A program made the position numbers and the translations under genes. From Pseudonocardia nematodicida (GTDB lineage: Bacteria; Actinomycetota; Actinomycetes; Mycobacteriales; Pseudonocardiaceae): 64,000 bases of DNA. The first letter of the stretch is position 1; each line of letters begins with the position of its first letter. The stretch lies in the NCBI RefSeq assembly GCF_040105385.1, contig NZ_JBEDNQ010000001.1:620001-684000 (forward strand), given 5' to 3'. Below, one piece after another: positions 1-8,556 of this stretch. The notes under the pieces were generated by a model that saw nothing but the letters and a program-made list of their open reading frames with translations, was not told the origin of the DNA and made no database searches.

Positions 1-117
1 CCGGCGCCCGCCCATAGTCTCGGGAGGACCCGGCGCGGGGTGGGAACAGAGCGCGCGCACCGGCCGCGAACGGCCGGCGACGCGGGGTCGCCGCACCGTC
101 GCACCACACCGCCCGGA

Positions 118-133
118 CCGGACGTCTGTCCGG
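118..133. repeat. Short inverted repeat upstream of crtE
   Basis: CCGGAC and GTCCGG flank a 4-base loop, 55 bases before the first gene's chosen start; a T6 run follows at 148-153. It could be an operator or the end of an upstream unit. The first 188 bases otherwise show no supported gene. Confidence 0.3.
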
Positions 134-188
134 AATGTCCGATAGGGTTTTTTCTCCAAGCCCTCGGGGTTCGGCGGGAGGCGTCGCG

Positions 189-1331
189 ATGGTCGTCGAG
201 ACGGGACAGGTCGATCGGGTCCGGGCCGGTGTGGCCCGACCGGCCACATCGGACGGTGCCAGGCCGGACGGCGGCTGGCCGGACGACATCCGGCGACGCG
301 TGCGCGATCACGTCGACGCCACCGTCCGCCGCCGCTGCGCCGAGCACGTCCACTCGATGCAGGGCGCCGAGTTCGTGTCCGGTGTGCTCGCCGACTTCGT
401 ACGTCGCGGGAAGTACGTGCGCTCGATGTTCGGCTACCTGGGCTGGCGGGCCGCCGCGCCGGACTCCCCCGCCGCGCTGGAGGCGGTCGCCGGGCTCGAA
501 CTGCTGCACGCGTTCGCACTGCTGCAGGACGACGTCATGGACGGCTCGCTGCTGCGCCGCGGGCGCCCCACCGTGCACGTCCAGCTCGCCACCTGGCACC
601 GCGGCCAGGGCATGTCCGGGTGCTCGGACCGGTTCGGCGAGTCCGGCGCGGTGCTGCTCGGCGACCTCTGCCTGGTGTGGGCCGAGCAGGCCATGCGGGA
701 GAGCGGCCTGCCCCGCCCGGTGCTGGACCGCGGCTGGCCGCGCTACGACGCGATGCGCTCCGAGCTCGCGGTCGGCCAATTCGCCGACCTGCTCAACGAG
801 GCCCGCCGGATCCCGTCCCTGGACGAGGTGATGGACGTGCTGCGCCGCAAGTCCGGCAACTACACCGTCCGCCGCCCGCTGGAGCTGGGAGCGGCGATGG
901 CCGGCGCCGACGACGAGCTCCTCGGGCTGCTCGGCGACTACGGCACGATGGTCGGCGAGGCGTTCCAGATGCGCGACGACGTGCTCGGCGTCTTCGGCAC
1001 CGACGAGACCGGCAAGCCCACCGGCGACGACCTGGCCGAGCGGAAGGCGACCAGCCTCGTCGTCCTCGCCCGGGAGCTCGCCGGACCGGCCACCCGGGCC
1101 ACGCTCGACGCGCTGCTGCACGGCGGTCCGGACGAGCCCGTCGACGTCGTCGCTGCGCGGGCCCTGATCGAGTCCACCGGGGCGCGCCGCCGGATCGAGG
1201 AGCTGATCAGCACCCGGGTGCAGGGCGCGTTGCGCCTGGTCGACGGCGCCGTCGCCGACGGCCGCCTGGCCGAGGACGTCGCCGGCGTACTGCGCGGGAT
1301 GGCCGTGCGCTGCGCGGACCGGTCGTCGTAG
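189..1331 (+). CDS. crtE: Polyprenyl (geranylgeranyl) diphosphate synthase
   Basis: Trans-prenyltransferase that would condense isopentenyl diphosphate with allylic diphosphates in the cytosol. The protein is 380 aa. The first aspartate-rich motif is DDVMD at about residues 114-118 and the second is the DDVLG form at 263-267, both expected Mg-diphosphate sites. I chose ATG 189 because GGGAGG lies 7 bases upstream; a longer in-frame start at 135 adds 18 unconserved residues. It leads a four-gene plus-strand set with a CrtT-like methyltransferase and CrtU-like desaturase, so C20 GGPP for carotenoids is the likely product. Chain length cannot be read from sequence alone, and an IdsA-type role in other isoprenoids is the alternative. 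Confidence 0.85.
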   Translation: MVVETGQVDRVRAGVARPATSDGARPDGGWPDDIRRRVRDHVDATVRRRCAEHVHSMQGAEFVSGVLADFVRRGKYVRSMFGYLGWRAAAPDSPAALEAVAGLELLHAFALLQDDVMDGSLLRRGRPTVHVQLATWHRGQGMSGCSDRFGESGAVLLGDLCLVWAEQAMRESGLPRPVLDRGWPRYDAMRSELAVGQFADLLNEARRIPSLDEVMDVLRRKSGNYTVRRPLELGAAMAGADDELLGLLGDYGTMVGEAFQMRDDVLGVFGTDETGKPTGDDLAERKATSLVVLARELAGPATRATLDALLHGGPDEPVDVVAARALIESTGARRRIEELISTRVQGALRLVDGAVADGRLAEDVAGVLRGMAVRCADRSS

Positions 1332-1394
1332 CCCGCCGTGCCCCTCCGTTCCCCCGCCGGTGAGCACGATCTGCCCGGCTCTACGCTCCGGCCC

Positions 1395-2177
1395 ATGGCC
1401 GACGATCACCCGACGACCCTCGACCGCACGACCACGGTCGGACGCGCCGGCCTCCCCCGGCACGCCGTCCCCACCCACTTCGACGACGGCGCGGCCGACT
1501 ACGACCGCCTGGTCGGGCTCAACCCCGGCTACCACGTCCACCTGCGCCGTTCCGCGGCCCGGATGCGGCTACCCGGCGACGGCGCGGGCCTGCGGCTGCT
1601 CGACGCCGGGTGCGGCACCGGGGCGTCGACCGCGGCCCTGCTGTCGGTCGCCCCACGCGCCGAGATCGTCGCGGTGGACGCCTCCGCCGGGATGCTGGAG
1701 CGCGCCCGCGCCAAGCCGTGGCCGGCGTCGGTGCGGTTCGTGCACTCCACCGCCGAGACGCTCGAACAAGCCGGTGTGGACGGACCCTTCGACGGGATCC
1801 TGGCCGCCTACCTGCTGCGCAACCTCGACGACCCGGACGCCTGCCTGCGCCGCTTCCACGACCTGCTGCGGCCCGGCGGCACGCTGGCTCTGCACGAGTA
1901 CTCGGTCGCGGACTCGCCCCGCGCCCGCGCCGTGTGGCACGCGGTCTGCTGGGGGATCATCGTCCCGCTGGGCCGGGTCACCACCGGCGAGACCGCGCTC
2001 TACCGGCACCTGTGGCGCAGCGTGAACGCCTTCGACGGCATCGGCCGGCTGCGCGACCGGCTCCGGACCGCCGGGTTCGACGCGGTGCACTCCGAGACCA
2101 TGACCGGGTGGCAGGACGGCGTCGTGCACACCGTGCTGGGTACCCGGCCGGGACCCGTCACCGGGGACGACCTGTGA
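1395..2177 (+). CDS. crtT: SAM-dependent methyltransferase, CrtT/UbiE-like
   Basis: Class I SAM methyltransferase of 260 aa. Motif I LLDAGCGTGAST lies at about residues 68-79, and a later LRPGGTLALHEYS segment matches the usual post-motif region of UbiE-type enzymes. ATG 1395 is preferred over the in-frame GTG 1338, which would add a 19-residue extension. The stop overlaps the desaturase start (GTGA), indicating translational coupling. In actinomycete carotenoid clusters CrtT sits beside CrtU; the context here is the same, so a carotenoid-modifying methyltransferase is inferred. The methyl acceptor is unknown, and a quinone methyltransferase cannot be excluded. Confidence 0.7.
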   Translation: MADDHPTTLDRTTTVGRAGLPRHAVPTHFDDGAADYDRLVGLNPGYHVHLRRSAARMRLPGDGAGLRLLDAGCGTGASTAALLSVAPRAEIVAVDASAGMLERARAKPWPASVRFVHSTAETLEQAGVDGPFDGILAAYLLRNLDDPDACLRRFHDLLRPGGTLALHEYSVADSPRARAVWHAVCWGIIVPLGRVTTGETALYRHLWRSVNAFDGIGRLRDRLRTAGFDAVHSETMTGWQDGVVHTVLGTRPGPVTGDDL

Positions 2178-3781
2178 CACCCGGCCCGATCGACTCCCGG
2201 CGGGTGCTGCACCCGGCCGCGGGCGGGCGCGGCGACGCCGGGATGCTGCCGCGCCGGCCGCGGGTGGCCGTCGTCGGCGGCGGGATCGCCGGGCTCGCGG
2301 CCGCGACCGGGCTGGCCGAGCGCGGCGTCGTCGTCGAGATGTTCGAGCGCGAGCCCTACCTGGGCGGTCGGGTCGGCGGCTGGCGGGAGGCGCTGCCCGA
2401 CGGCACCCCGGTGTCGATGAGCCGTGGCTTCCACGCGTTCTTCCGGCAGTACTACAACCTCCGCTCGCTGCTGCGTCGCGCCGATCCCGGGCTGGAGCAC
2501 CTGGTCGCGCTGGAGGACTACCCGCTCGTCGACGCCGACGGCCGGCGCGACACCTTCCGCGGGTTGCCGCGCACCCCGCCGTGGAACGCGGTGGCGTTCG
2601 CGCTGCGCAGCCCGACGTTCCGGATCCGCGACCTGCTCCACCTCGACGCCGGGGCCGCCGCGCCACTCGCCGCGGTGTCGGTGCCCGCGGTCTACGAGGC
2701 CCTGGACCACGTCGACGCACAGAGCTTCGTCACCGACGTCAACTTCCCGCCCGCGGCCCGGCACCTGGCGTTCGAGGTGTTCTCGCGCAGCTTCTTCGCG
2801 CCGCCGTCGACGATGTCGGCCGCCGAGCTCGCGACGATGTTCCACATCTACTTCCTCGGCTCGTCCGAGGGACTGATGTTCGACGTCCCCGACGACGGGT
2901 TCGACGCCGCACTCTGGGAACCGCTGCGGCACTACCTGACCACTCGCGGGGTGACGTTCCGGACCGGGACGTCGGTCTCGGCCGTGCAGCGGGATGTCGA
3001 GAGTGGACTGTTCCACGTGGATCATTCGTCCGGCGGTACCCGTGGTTCCGCCACTGTGGACGGGGTGGTGCTCGCCCCCGACGTGGCCGGCCTCCGGTCG
3101 ATCGTCGCGGGCTCTGGTCTCGGGGCGCCCAGCTCGGCGCTCGCCGGGCCGGACGCGCTGGACCGCTGGCGCGACGACGTCGCCGCCCTCGGCAGTGCAC
3201 CGCCGTTCCTGGTCCAGCGACTGTGGCTGGACCGCCCGGTGCGCGCCGACCGTCCGCCGTTCCTGGGCACCGGCGGGCTGGAACCGCTGGACAACGTGTC
3301 GGTGCTGGACCGCTACGAGCGCGACGCCGCGTCGTGGGCGGCCCGGCACGACGGCTCGGTGGTGGAGCTGCACGCCTACTCCGCCGCCGTCCCGGACGGG
3401 GTCGACGAGGCGGACTGGACCGCCGAGCTGCGGCAGCGCTGCCTGGCCCGGCTGCACGAGCTCTACCCGGAGACCGCGCAGGCCCGGATCGTCGGCGAGC
3501 TGGTCCAGTGGCGCGCCGACTGCCCGATGTTCGGTCTCGGCGACTTCGCCCGCCGGCCCACCGTCGACACCCCGGTGGACGGGCTGGTCCTGGCCGGCGA
3601 CGGCATCCGGATCGACCTGCCCGTCGCCCTGATGGAGCGGGCCGCCAGCACCGGATGGCAGGCGGCGAACCGGCTGCTCGCCGGCTGGGGCCTGGCCGGG
3701 CACCCGCTGGAGACCGTGCCCACCTCCGGACGGCTCGGGCCGCTGCGCCGGGCCGCCGAGTACGCGATGCGAGCCCGATAG
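2174..3781 (+). CDS. crtU: FAD-dependent carotenoid desaturase/methyltransferase, CrtU (isorenieratene synthase)-like
   Basis: A 535-aa flavoprotein starting at GTG 2174 inside the previous stop codon. The N-terminus has the dinucleotide-binding signature VVGGGIAGLAAATGLAERG at about residues 33-51, followed by GGRVGGW. The segments RGFHAFFRQYYNLR and the C-terminal LVLAGDGIRIDLPVALMERA match the amine-oxidase-like fold of CrtU-type enzymes, which turn beta-rings into aromatic end groups by desaturation and methyl migration. Neighbouring crtE and crtT support a carotenoid role. No phytoene synthase, phytoene desaturase or lycopene cyclase is in the window, so the substrate must be made elsewhere. 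Family placement is sound; the exact reaction is inferred. Confidence 0.7.
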   Translation: MTPGPIDSRRVLHPAAGGRGDAGMLPRRPRVAVVGGGIAGLAAATGLAERGVVVEMFEREPYLGGRVGGWREALPDGTPVSMSRGFHAFFRQYYNLRSLLRRADPGLEHLVALEDYPLVDADGRRDTFRGLPRTPPWNAVAFALRSPTFRIRDLLHLDAGAAAPLAAVSVPAVYEALDHVDAQSFVTDVNFPPAARHLAFEVFSRSFFAPPSTMSAAELATMFHIYFLGSSEGLMFDVPDDGFDAALWEPLRHYLTTRGVTFRTGTSVSAVQRDVESGLFHVDHSSGGTRGSATVDGVVLAPDVAGLRSIVAGSGLGAPSSALAGPDALDRWRDDVAALGSAPPFLVQRLWLDRPVRADRPPFLGTGGLEPLDNVSVLDRYERDAASWAARHDGSVVELHAYSAAVPDGVDEADWTAELRQRCLARLHELYPETAQARIVGELVQWRADCPMFGLGDFARRPTVDTPVDGLVLAGDGIRIDLPVALMERAASTGWQAANRLLAGWGLAGHPLETVPTSGRLGPLRRAAEYAMRAR

Positions 3782-3823
3782 GCGCCCCGTCGTCGACCGA
3801 GAGACCTCCGACAAGGACACGCC

Positions 3824-4819
3824 ATGACCCTCCTCTCCCGCCTCACCGAGCGGTGGCCGGCGAGCTGGCCGCTGCAGCCGCTGCCGTCGTCGGCGTGGGC
3901 CCGCCAGCAGCCCACCTACACCGGCGCCGACCCGAAGGTGATCACCGCGGCGCTGGAACGCGCGCAGGCCCGGCCGTCCGGGAACTGGTTCGTGCTCGCC
4001 GCGAGCCGGGAGGTCCGGGCGGACCGGCCGTTCGGGGCAGAAGTGGGCGGCGTCGAGCTCGTCGCCTGGCGGGACGCCTCGGGCACGGTACGGATCGGGC
4101 CGGGCGCCTGCCCGCACCTCGGCGCGCCGATGGCGCTCGCCGCGGTCGACTGCGGCGAGCTGGTCTGCCGCTGGCACGGGCTGCGGCTCGGCTCCCGCTG
4201 GGCACGCCATCTCGCGCACGACGACGGCGTGCTGGTCTGGGTCCGGCTCGACGACGTCGGCGGCGAGGAACCGTCCGAGGCGCCGGTCGTGCCGTCCCGC
4301 CCGACCGGCCGCACACTGGCGGCGGTGACCACGCTGACCGGGGTCTGCGAGCCGGAGGACATCGTCGCCAACCGCCTCGACCCGTGGCACGGCGCCTGGT
4401 TCCACCCGTACTCGTTCCAGCGGCTCGACGTCGACTCCGCCCCGGCCGTCACCGACGTCACCGAGGACGAGGACCGGTTCCTGGTCACCGTCACCTTCAA
4501 GGTCGGGCCCGGGCTGGGCGTCCCGGTGCGCGCGGAGTTCGTGTGCCCGGAGCCGCGGACCGTCGTGATGCGGATCGTCGAGGGCGAGGGGGTCGGCAGC
4601 GTGGTCGAGACGCACGCGACCCCGCGCGGTCCCGGCCGGGACGGGCTCCCCCGCACCTCGGTGGTCGAGGCCGTAATCGCCGGATCGGACCGCACCGGGT
4701 TCGCCGTCGCCTCCCGGCTCGCGCCGGCCATCCGGCCGGTGATGGCCAGGGCCGCGAACCGCCTCTGGCGCGACGACCTGGACTACGCCGAGCGCCGCTA
4801 CGAGATGCGCACCCGCTGA
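3824..4819 (+). CDS. Rieske [2Fe-2S] protein with DUF5914-type C-terminus
   Basis: 331 aa with one Rieske cluster site: C96-x-H98 and C115-x2-H118, in the contexts CPHLGAP and CRWHG. The remaining ~200 residues resemble the DUF5914 region that accompanies such Rieske domains in actinobacteria; I see no clear mononuclear-iron D/H/H triad. An AAGGA-type ribosome site precedes ATG 3824, and only 42 bases separate it from crtU. The arrangement suggests it passes electrons to, or oxidises, a carotenoid made by the preceding enzymes. That role is inference; the Rieske site is seen directly. Confidence 0.75.
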   Translation: MTLLSRLTERWPASWPLQPLPSSAWARQQPTYTGADPKVITAALERAQARPSGNWFVLAASREVRADRPFGAEVGGVELVAWRDASGTVRIGPGACPHLGAPMALAAVDCGELVCRWHGLRLGSRWARHLAHDDGVLVWVRLDDVGGEEPSEAPVVPSRPTGRTLAAVTTLTGVCEPEDIVANRLDPWHGAWFHPYSFQRLDVDSAPAVTDVTEDEDRFLVTVTFKVGPGLGVPVRAEFVCPEPRTVVMRIVEGEGVGSVVETHATPRGPGRDGLPRTSVVEAVIAGSDRTGFAVASRLAPAIRPVMARAANRLWRDDLDYAERRYEMRTR

Positions 4820-4834
4820 GGGGCGCGCCACCCC

Positions 4835-4901
4835 TCTCGCACCCCCGCGGCGCTCCCGCACCGACTCGAGTCCGTGCGACCTCACCACCGAGGGTGCGAG
4901 A
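4835..4901. terminator. Inverted repeat between convergent genes
   Basis: TCTCGCACCC (4835-4844) is exactly complementary to GGGTGCGAGA (4892-4901), with a 47-base loop that itself contains ACTCGAGT. It lies where the carotenoid operon meets the AraC gene, and its right arm is inside the AraC C-terminal codons. It could end transcription from both sides; there is no U tract. Confidence 0.4.
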
Positions 4902-6021
4902 CCTGCACCCGCGCGTCGGCGGGTGGGCCGGGAACGGCGCCGTCGCGGCGCAGGCGGCGGGGCGCGATGCCGAACCAGCGACGGGTGGCCCGGGTCAGCG
5001 CCGACTGCTCGGTCAGCCCGACCATCGCCGCGACCTGCGTGAACGGCAGCGCGGTCCGGGTGATCAGACGTTCGGCGGTGTCCCGGCGGACCTCGTCGAC
5101 GATCCGCTCGAACGTCGTGCCCTCGGCGGCGAGGTGACGTTGCAGGGTCCGCGGGTGCACCCGCAGCAGTCCCGCGACCGCGTCGATCCGGACCGGCCCG
5201 GACCCGAGGGTGCGGTCGACGGCGGTCCGCACCCGGTCGGTGACGGTGCGCCCGGGCCGGTCGAAGTGCGTCTCCAGGTAGTCGATCGCGAGCGCGCGCA
5301 CGGTCTCGTCACCGCCGGCCAGCGGGCGTCGCACGAGGTCGGCGGGCACCCGCAGCACCGCCGCGGGCCGGTCGGGGTGCGCGTCGGCGCCGAAGAACTC
5401 GCGGTAGCGGGCGGGCCCGGCCCGGCCGGCGTGCGGCAGGTGCACGGAGCGCAGACCGTAGGGGCCGCCGGCGAGCATGAGTGAGATCCGGTGGATCACG
5501 CCGAGACCCAGGTCGGCGACCTGCGGCGGCAGCGGCTCGGTGCTGCCGTACTCCAGCCCGAGCACGCCGGGGACGCCGTCCGGGTCGGCGACGGACGCCA
5601 CGTGCAGCACCGGGCTGTGCACGTACAGGTAGCGCGACGCGCAGTCCAGCGCGTCGCCGAGGGTCGCCGAGTGCTGGACGGCGACGGCCAGCGGGCCGAG
5701 GATCTCCGGGCCCTGGCGCTCGGCCAGTCTCAGGCCCAGGTCCGGGCAGCCCAGCTCGGCGGCCCCGGCTTCCAGGACCCTGGCCACGGCACGGGTCGAG
5801 AGGAGAGCATCCGGCTCCGGATCCCGGGCTCCCGCGGCCGGCCGTCCCGTGCGACCGGGCCCGGCGTGGGCGGCCGGTCCCGGACCGGGGGTCGTATCCT
5901 CGACGGCCTCGACCGGGATGCGGAACCGGGCGAGCAGGGCCTCGCCATCGCCACCCAGCTCGTCGACCAGCCCGGGCAGCCCGCGCAACGCGCTCGCCCG
6001 GGTCAGCGATCCCACCGCCAT
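4882..6021 (-). CDS. AraC-family transcriptional regulator, VirS-like
   Basis: 379 aa from ATG 6021; an in-frame TTG 36 bases earlier is less likely. The N-terminal ~200 residues match the arabinose-binding-like domain (PF12625 type) found in VirS/ArgR-type regulators. The C-terminal ~100 residues are an AraC double helix-turn-helix, seen in VHPRTLQRHLAAEGTTFERI and in LPFTQVAAMVGLTEQSALTR. It is divergent from the monooxygenase/SDR/hydrolase operon, with two 9-base direct repeats in the 106-base gap. That layout mirrors VirS next to mymA in Mycobacterium tuberculosis, so it is probably the activator of the operon (inference). Confidence 0.82.
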   Translation of the reverse strand: MAVGSLTRASALRGLPGLVDELGGDGEALLARFRIPVEAVEDTTPGPGPAAHAGPGRTGRPAAGARDPEPDALLSTRAVARVLEAGAAELGCPDLGLRLAERQGPEILGPLAVAVQHSATLGDALDCASRYLYVHSPVLHVASVADPDGVPGVLGLEYGSTEPLPPQVADLGLGVIHRISLMLAGGPYGLRSVHLPHAGRAGPARYREFFGADAHPDRPAAVLRVPADLVRRPLAGGDETVRALAIDYLETHFDRPGRTVTDRVRTAVDRTLGSGPVRIDAVAGLLRVHPRTLQRHLAAEGTTFERIVDEVRRDTAERLITRTALPFTQVAAMVGLTEQSALTRATRRWFGIAPRRLRRDGAVPGPPADARVQVSHPRW

Positions 6022-6030
6022 GTCGTACGA

Positions 6031-6060
6031 GGTTAAGTTCTTGTCGCGCCGGGTCAAGTT
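6031..6060. promoter_or_regulatory. Tandem half-sites, candidate AraC operator
   Basis: GGTTAAGTT (6031-6039) and GGTCAAGTT (6052-6060) match in 8 of 9 positions and lie exactly 21 bp apart, two helical turns. Tandem direct half-sites of this spacing are typical of AraC-family targets. The site is 68 bases before the monooxygenase start and 10 bases before the regulator start, suiting activation of one gene and self-control of the other. Confidence 0.5.
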
Positions 6061-6127
6061 ACCGCGGGTAGGTTCGCGGCAGACTCGGGGAGGCAGCGGT
6101 ACTCACGAGGACGAGGAGGCGACGCGC

Positions 6128-7678
6128 ATGACACCGCCCACGGGCACGCGCGGTACCGGGGACGGGCACCGTGACGTGATCATCGTCGGTGCCGGGCTCT
6201 CCGGCATCGGAGCGGCGTGCCGCCTGCAGCAGGAGCTGCCGGGCGCCGACTACGCGGTCCTCGAGGCACGCGCCGACCTCGGCGGCACCTGGGACCTCTT
6301 CCGGTACCCGGGGATCCGGTCCGACTCGGACATGTTCACCCTCTCCTACCCGTTCCGGCCGTGGCGCGGGAAGCGCTCGATCGCCGACGGCGCGGACATC
6401 CACCGCTACCTCGCCGACACCGCCTACGAGCACGGCGTGCGGGAGCGCATCCGGTTCGGCACCGCCGTCGTCGGCGCGTCCTGGGACTCGGCCACCGGCC
6501 GCTGGACCGTCGACACCGAGACCGCCGACGGCCCGCAGCGGTGGACCTGCCGGTTCCTGTTCCTGTGCTCGGGCTACTACGACTACGACGCCGGGTACCA
6601 GCCGGAGTTCGCCGGCCGCGACGACTTCGCCGGGGCCTGGGTGCACCCGCAGGACTGGCCCGCCGACCTGGACATCGACGGGAAGCGGGTCGTCGTGATC
6701 GGCTCCGGGGCCACCGCGGTCACCCTGGTCCCCGCGCTCGCCGAGCGGGCCGCGCACGTCACGATGCTGCAGCGCTCGCCGTCGTACCTGACCGTGCTGC
6801 CCGGCCGGGACCCGCTCGCCGACCGGCTGCGCCGGGTACTGCCCGCCCGGCTCGCGCACACCCTGCTGCGCCTGCAGTACGCGGCGCTGAGCCAGGGCTT
6901 CTACCAGCTTGCCCGGCGACGCCCGGAACGCGTCAAGGCGATGCTGCGCCGACTCGCGGTGCGCGCCGTCGGCGGCGACGAGTCCTACGTGGACACCCAT
7001 TTCACGCCGTCCTACGAACCGTGGGACCAGCGGTTGTGCGTGGTGCCCGAGGGCGACTTCTTCACCGCGATCCGGCGCGGCGACGCCTCGGTGGTCACCG
7101 ACCGGATCGAGCGGATCACCCCGTCCGGTGTCCGGCTCGCCTCCGGGGCGCAGCTGGACGCGGACGTGATCGTCTCGGCGACCGGGCTGACGCTGAAGCC
7201 GCTCGGCGGCCTGCGGCTGGAGGTCGACGGCGAGCAGGTGGACGTCGGCAAGACCGTCACCTACCGCGGCCTGATGCTGTCCGGCGTGCCGAACCTGGCG
7301 TTCACGGTCGGCTACGTCAACGCCTCCTGGACGCTGCGCGCCGACCTGGTCGCGCGCTACGTGCCGCGCCTGCTCGGGCTCATGGACCGCGAGCGGTACG
7401 CGATCGCCACCCCGGCGCCGACCGCGTCGCCGGACCGGCCGCTGCTCGACCTCACCTCTGGCTACGTGCAGCGCTCCGCGCACCTGTTCCCGCGGCAGGG
7501 CCGCTCCGACCCCTGGCGGCTGCACCAGAACTTCTTCCTCGACGCGCTCGGGCTCGGCCGCGCGGACCTGCGGCGCGACATGCTGTTCGTCCCCCGCGAC
7601 GCGCTCGGCTCCCCCGGGGCGGCCGCGCCGCGGCCCTCGGAGTCCGGCATCGCGGCCGACCGGAAGGTGACCTCGTGA
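6128..7678 (+). CDS. Flavin-containing / Baeyer-Villiger-type monooxygenase, MymA/EthA-like
   Basis: NAD(P)H- and FAD-dependent monooxygenase of 516 aa. It has an N-terminal FAD motif VGAGLSGIG, a second nucleotide motif GSGATAVT, and between them FAGAWVHPQDWP at residues 167-178, which fits the Baeyer-Villiger fingerprint FxGxxxHxxxW(P/D). GGTWDLFRYPGIRSDSD is typical of the EthA/MymA branch. The stop overlaps the following SDR start. In M. tuberculosis the equivalent gene lies beside virS and serves cell-envelope lipid change at acid pH; whether that holds here is inference. Possible substrates are aliphatic or cyclic ketones, or thioethers. Confidence 0.85.
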   Translation: MTPPTGTRGTGDGHRDVIIVGAGLSGIGAACRLQQELPGADYAVLEARADLGGTWDLFRYPGIRSDSDMFTLSYPFRPWRGKRSIADGADIHRYLADTAYEHGVRERIRFGTAVVGASWDSATGRWTVDTETADGPQRWTCRFLFLCSGYYDYDAGYQPEFAGRDDFAGAWVHPQDWPADLDIDGKRVVVIGSGATAVTLVPALAERAAHVTMLQRSPSYLTVLPGRDPLADRLRRVLPARLAHTLLRLQYAALSQGFYQLARRRPERVKAMLRRLAVRAVGGDESYVDTHFTPSYEPWDQRLCVVPEGDFFTAIRRGDASVVTDRIERITPSGVRLASGAQLDADVIVSATGLTLKPLGGLRLEVDGEQVDVGKTVTYRGLMLSGVPNLAFTVGYVNASWTLRADLVARYVPRLLGLMDRERYAIATPAPTASPDRPLLDLTSGYVQRSAHLFPRQGRSDPWRLHQNFFLDALGLGRADLRRDMLFVPRDALGSPGAAAPRPSESGIAADRKVTS

Positions 7679-8556
7679 GCGCGCGCCCGTTCCGCTTCGC
7701 CGAGGGCACCGCGGTCGTCACCGGGGCGGCCGGGGGCATGGGCGAGCACGTCGCCCGCCGCCTCGCCGAGCGCGGCAGCGACCTGGTGCTCGTCGACCGC
7801 GACGGCGACGGCCTCGGCCGGGTCGCCGCCGCGATCCGGGACCGCCACCCCGGCCTGACGGTCGGCACGGAGACCGTCGACCTCGGTGACGCCGGGGCCG
7901 TCGACGCCCTCGCCGCCCGCATCCTCGGGAGCGGGCCGGACATCCGGCTGCTGGTGAACAACGCCGGCGTCGCGCTGGGTGGCGACTTCGCCCGGCTGAC
8001 CCTCGACGAGTTCGACCGGGTCATGGACGTCAACTTCCGGGCGCCGGTCCGGCTCACGCACGCGCTGCTGCCCGCGCTCACCGCCCGGCCCGGCGCGCAC
8101 GTGGTGAACGTGTCCAGCCTGTTCGGCCTGATCGCGCCGCCCGGCCAGTCGGCGTACTGCGCGTCGAAGTTCGCGCTGCGCGGGTTCTCCGAGGTGCTGC
8201 GCGCGGAGCTCGCCACGTCCGGGACGACCGTGACCACGGTGCACCCCGGGGGCATCCGGACCGGCATCGCGGCGTCCGCGCCCGGCGGGGTGAACATCCC
8301 GGCGGAGGAGATCGAACAAGGCCGGCGGGACTTCGAGAAGCTGCTGACCTACCCCGCCGACCGGGCCGCCGAGAAGATCGTCGAGGCGATCTCCCGCCGC
8401 AGCCCGCGGCTGCTCATCGGGGCCAGCGCGCGGGTGCCGGACCTGCTGGTCCGGATCGCGCCGGTGCGCGGGCCGCGACTGCTCGCCGGATTGCTGGGCG
8501 CGGCGGGTGGAGTACGGCGCCGCCTTCCGGGGCGGGCGACGGCGGGTGCCCGATGA
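7675..8556 (+). CDS. Short-chain dehydrogenase/reductase, SadH-like
   Basis: 293 aa NAD(P)-dependent oxidoreductase. Cofactor motif TGAAGGMG is near the N-terminus, NNAGVALGG follows at about residue 100, and the catalytic set is S in NVSSLFG with YCASK (Tyr and Lys). GTG 7675 overlaps the monooxygenase stop and has GGAAGG 8 bases upstream. In mycobacteria an SDR (SadH) belongs to the mymA operon, so this enzyme may form or consume the alcohol/ketone pair handled by the monooxygenase. Substrate not readable from sequence. Confidence 0.85.
   Translation: MSARPFRFAEGTAVVTGAAGGMGEHVARRLAERGSDLVLVDRDGDGLGRVAAAIRDRHPGLTVGTETVDLGDAGAVDALAARILGSGPDIRLLVNNAGVALGGDFARLTLDEFDRVMDVNFRAPVRLTHALLPALTARPGAHVVNVSSLFGLIAPPGQSAYCASKFALRGFSEVLRAELATSGTTVTTVHPGGIRTGIAASAPGGVNIPAEEIEQGRRDFEKLLTYPADRAAEKIVEAISRRSPRLLIGASARVPDLLVRIAPVRGPRLLAGLLGAAGGVRRRLPGRATAGAR

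Noticed and set aside
1..15. Possible minus-strand gene start at ATG 15
   Set aside because: Only five codons are visible and no ribosome site is seen, so it cannot be supported.
2000..4888. Minus-strand open frame of 962 codons opposite the carotenoid genes
   Set aside because: It covers three real genes with clear motifs on the other strand and has no recognisable domain.
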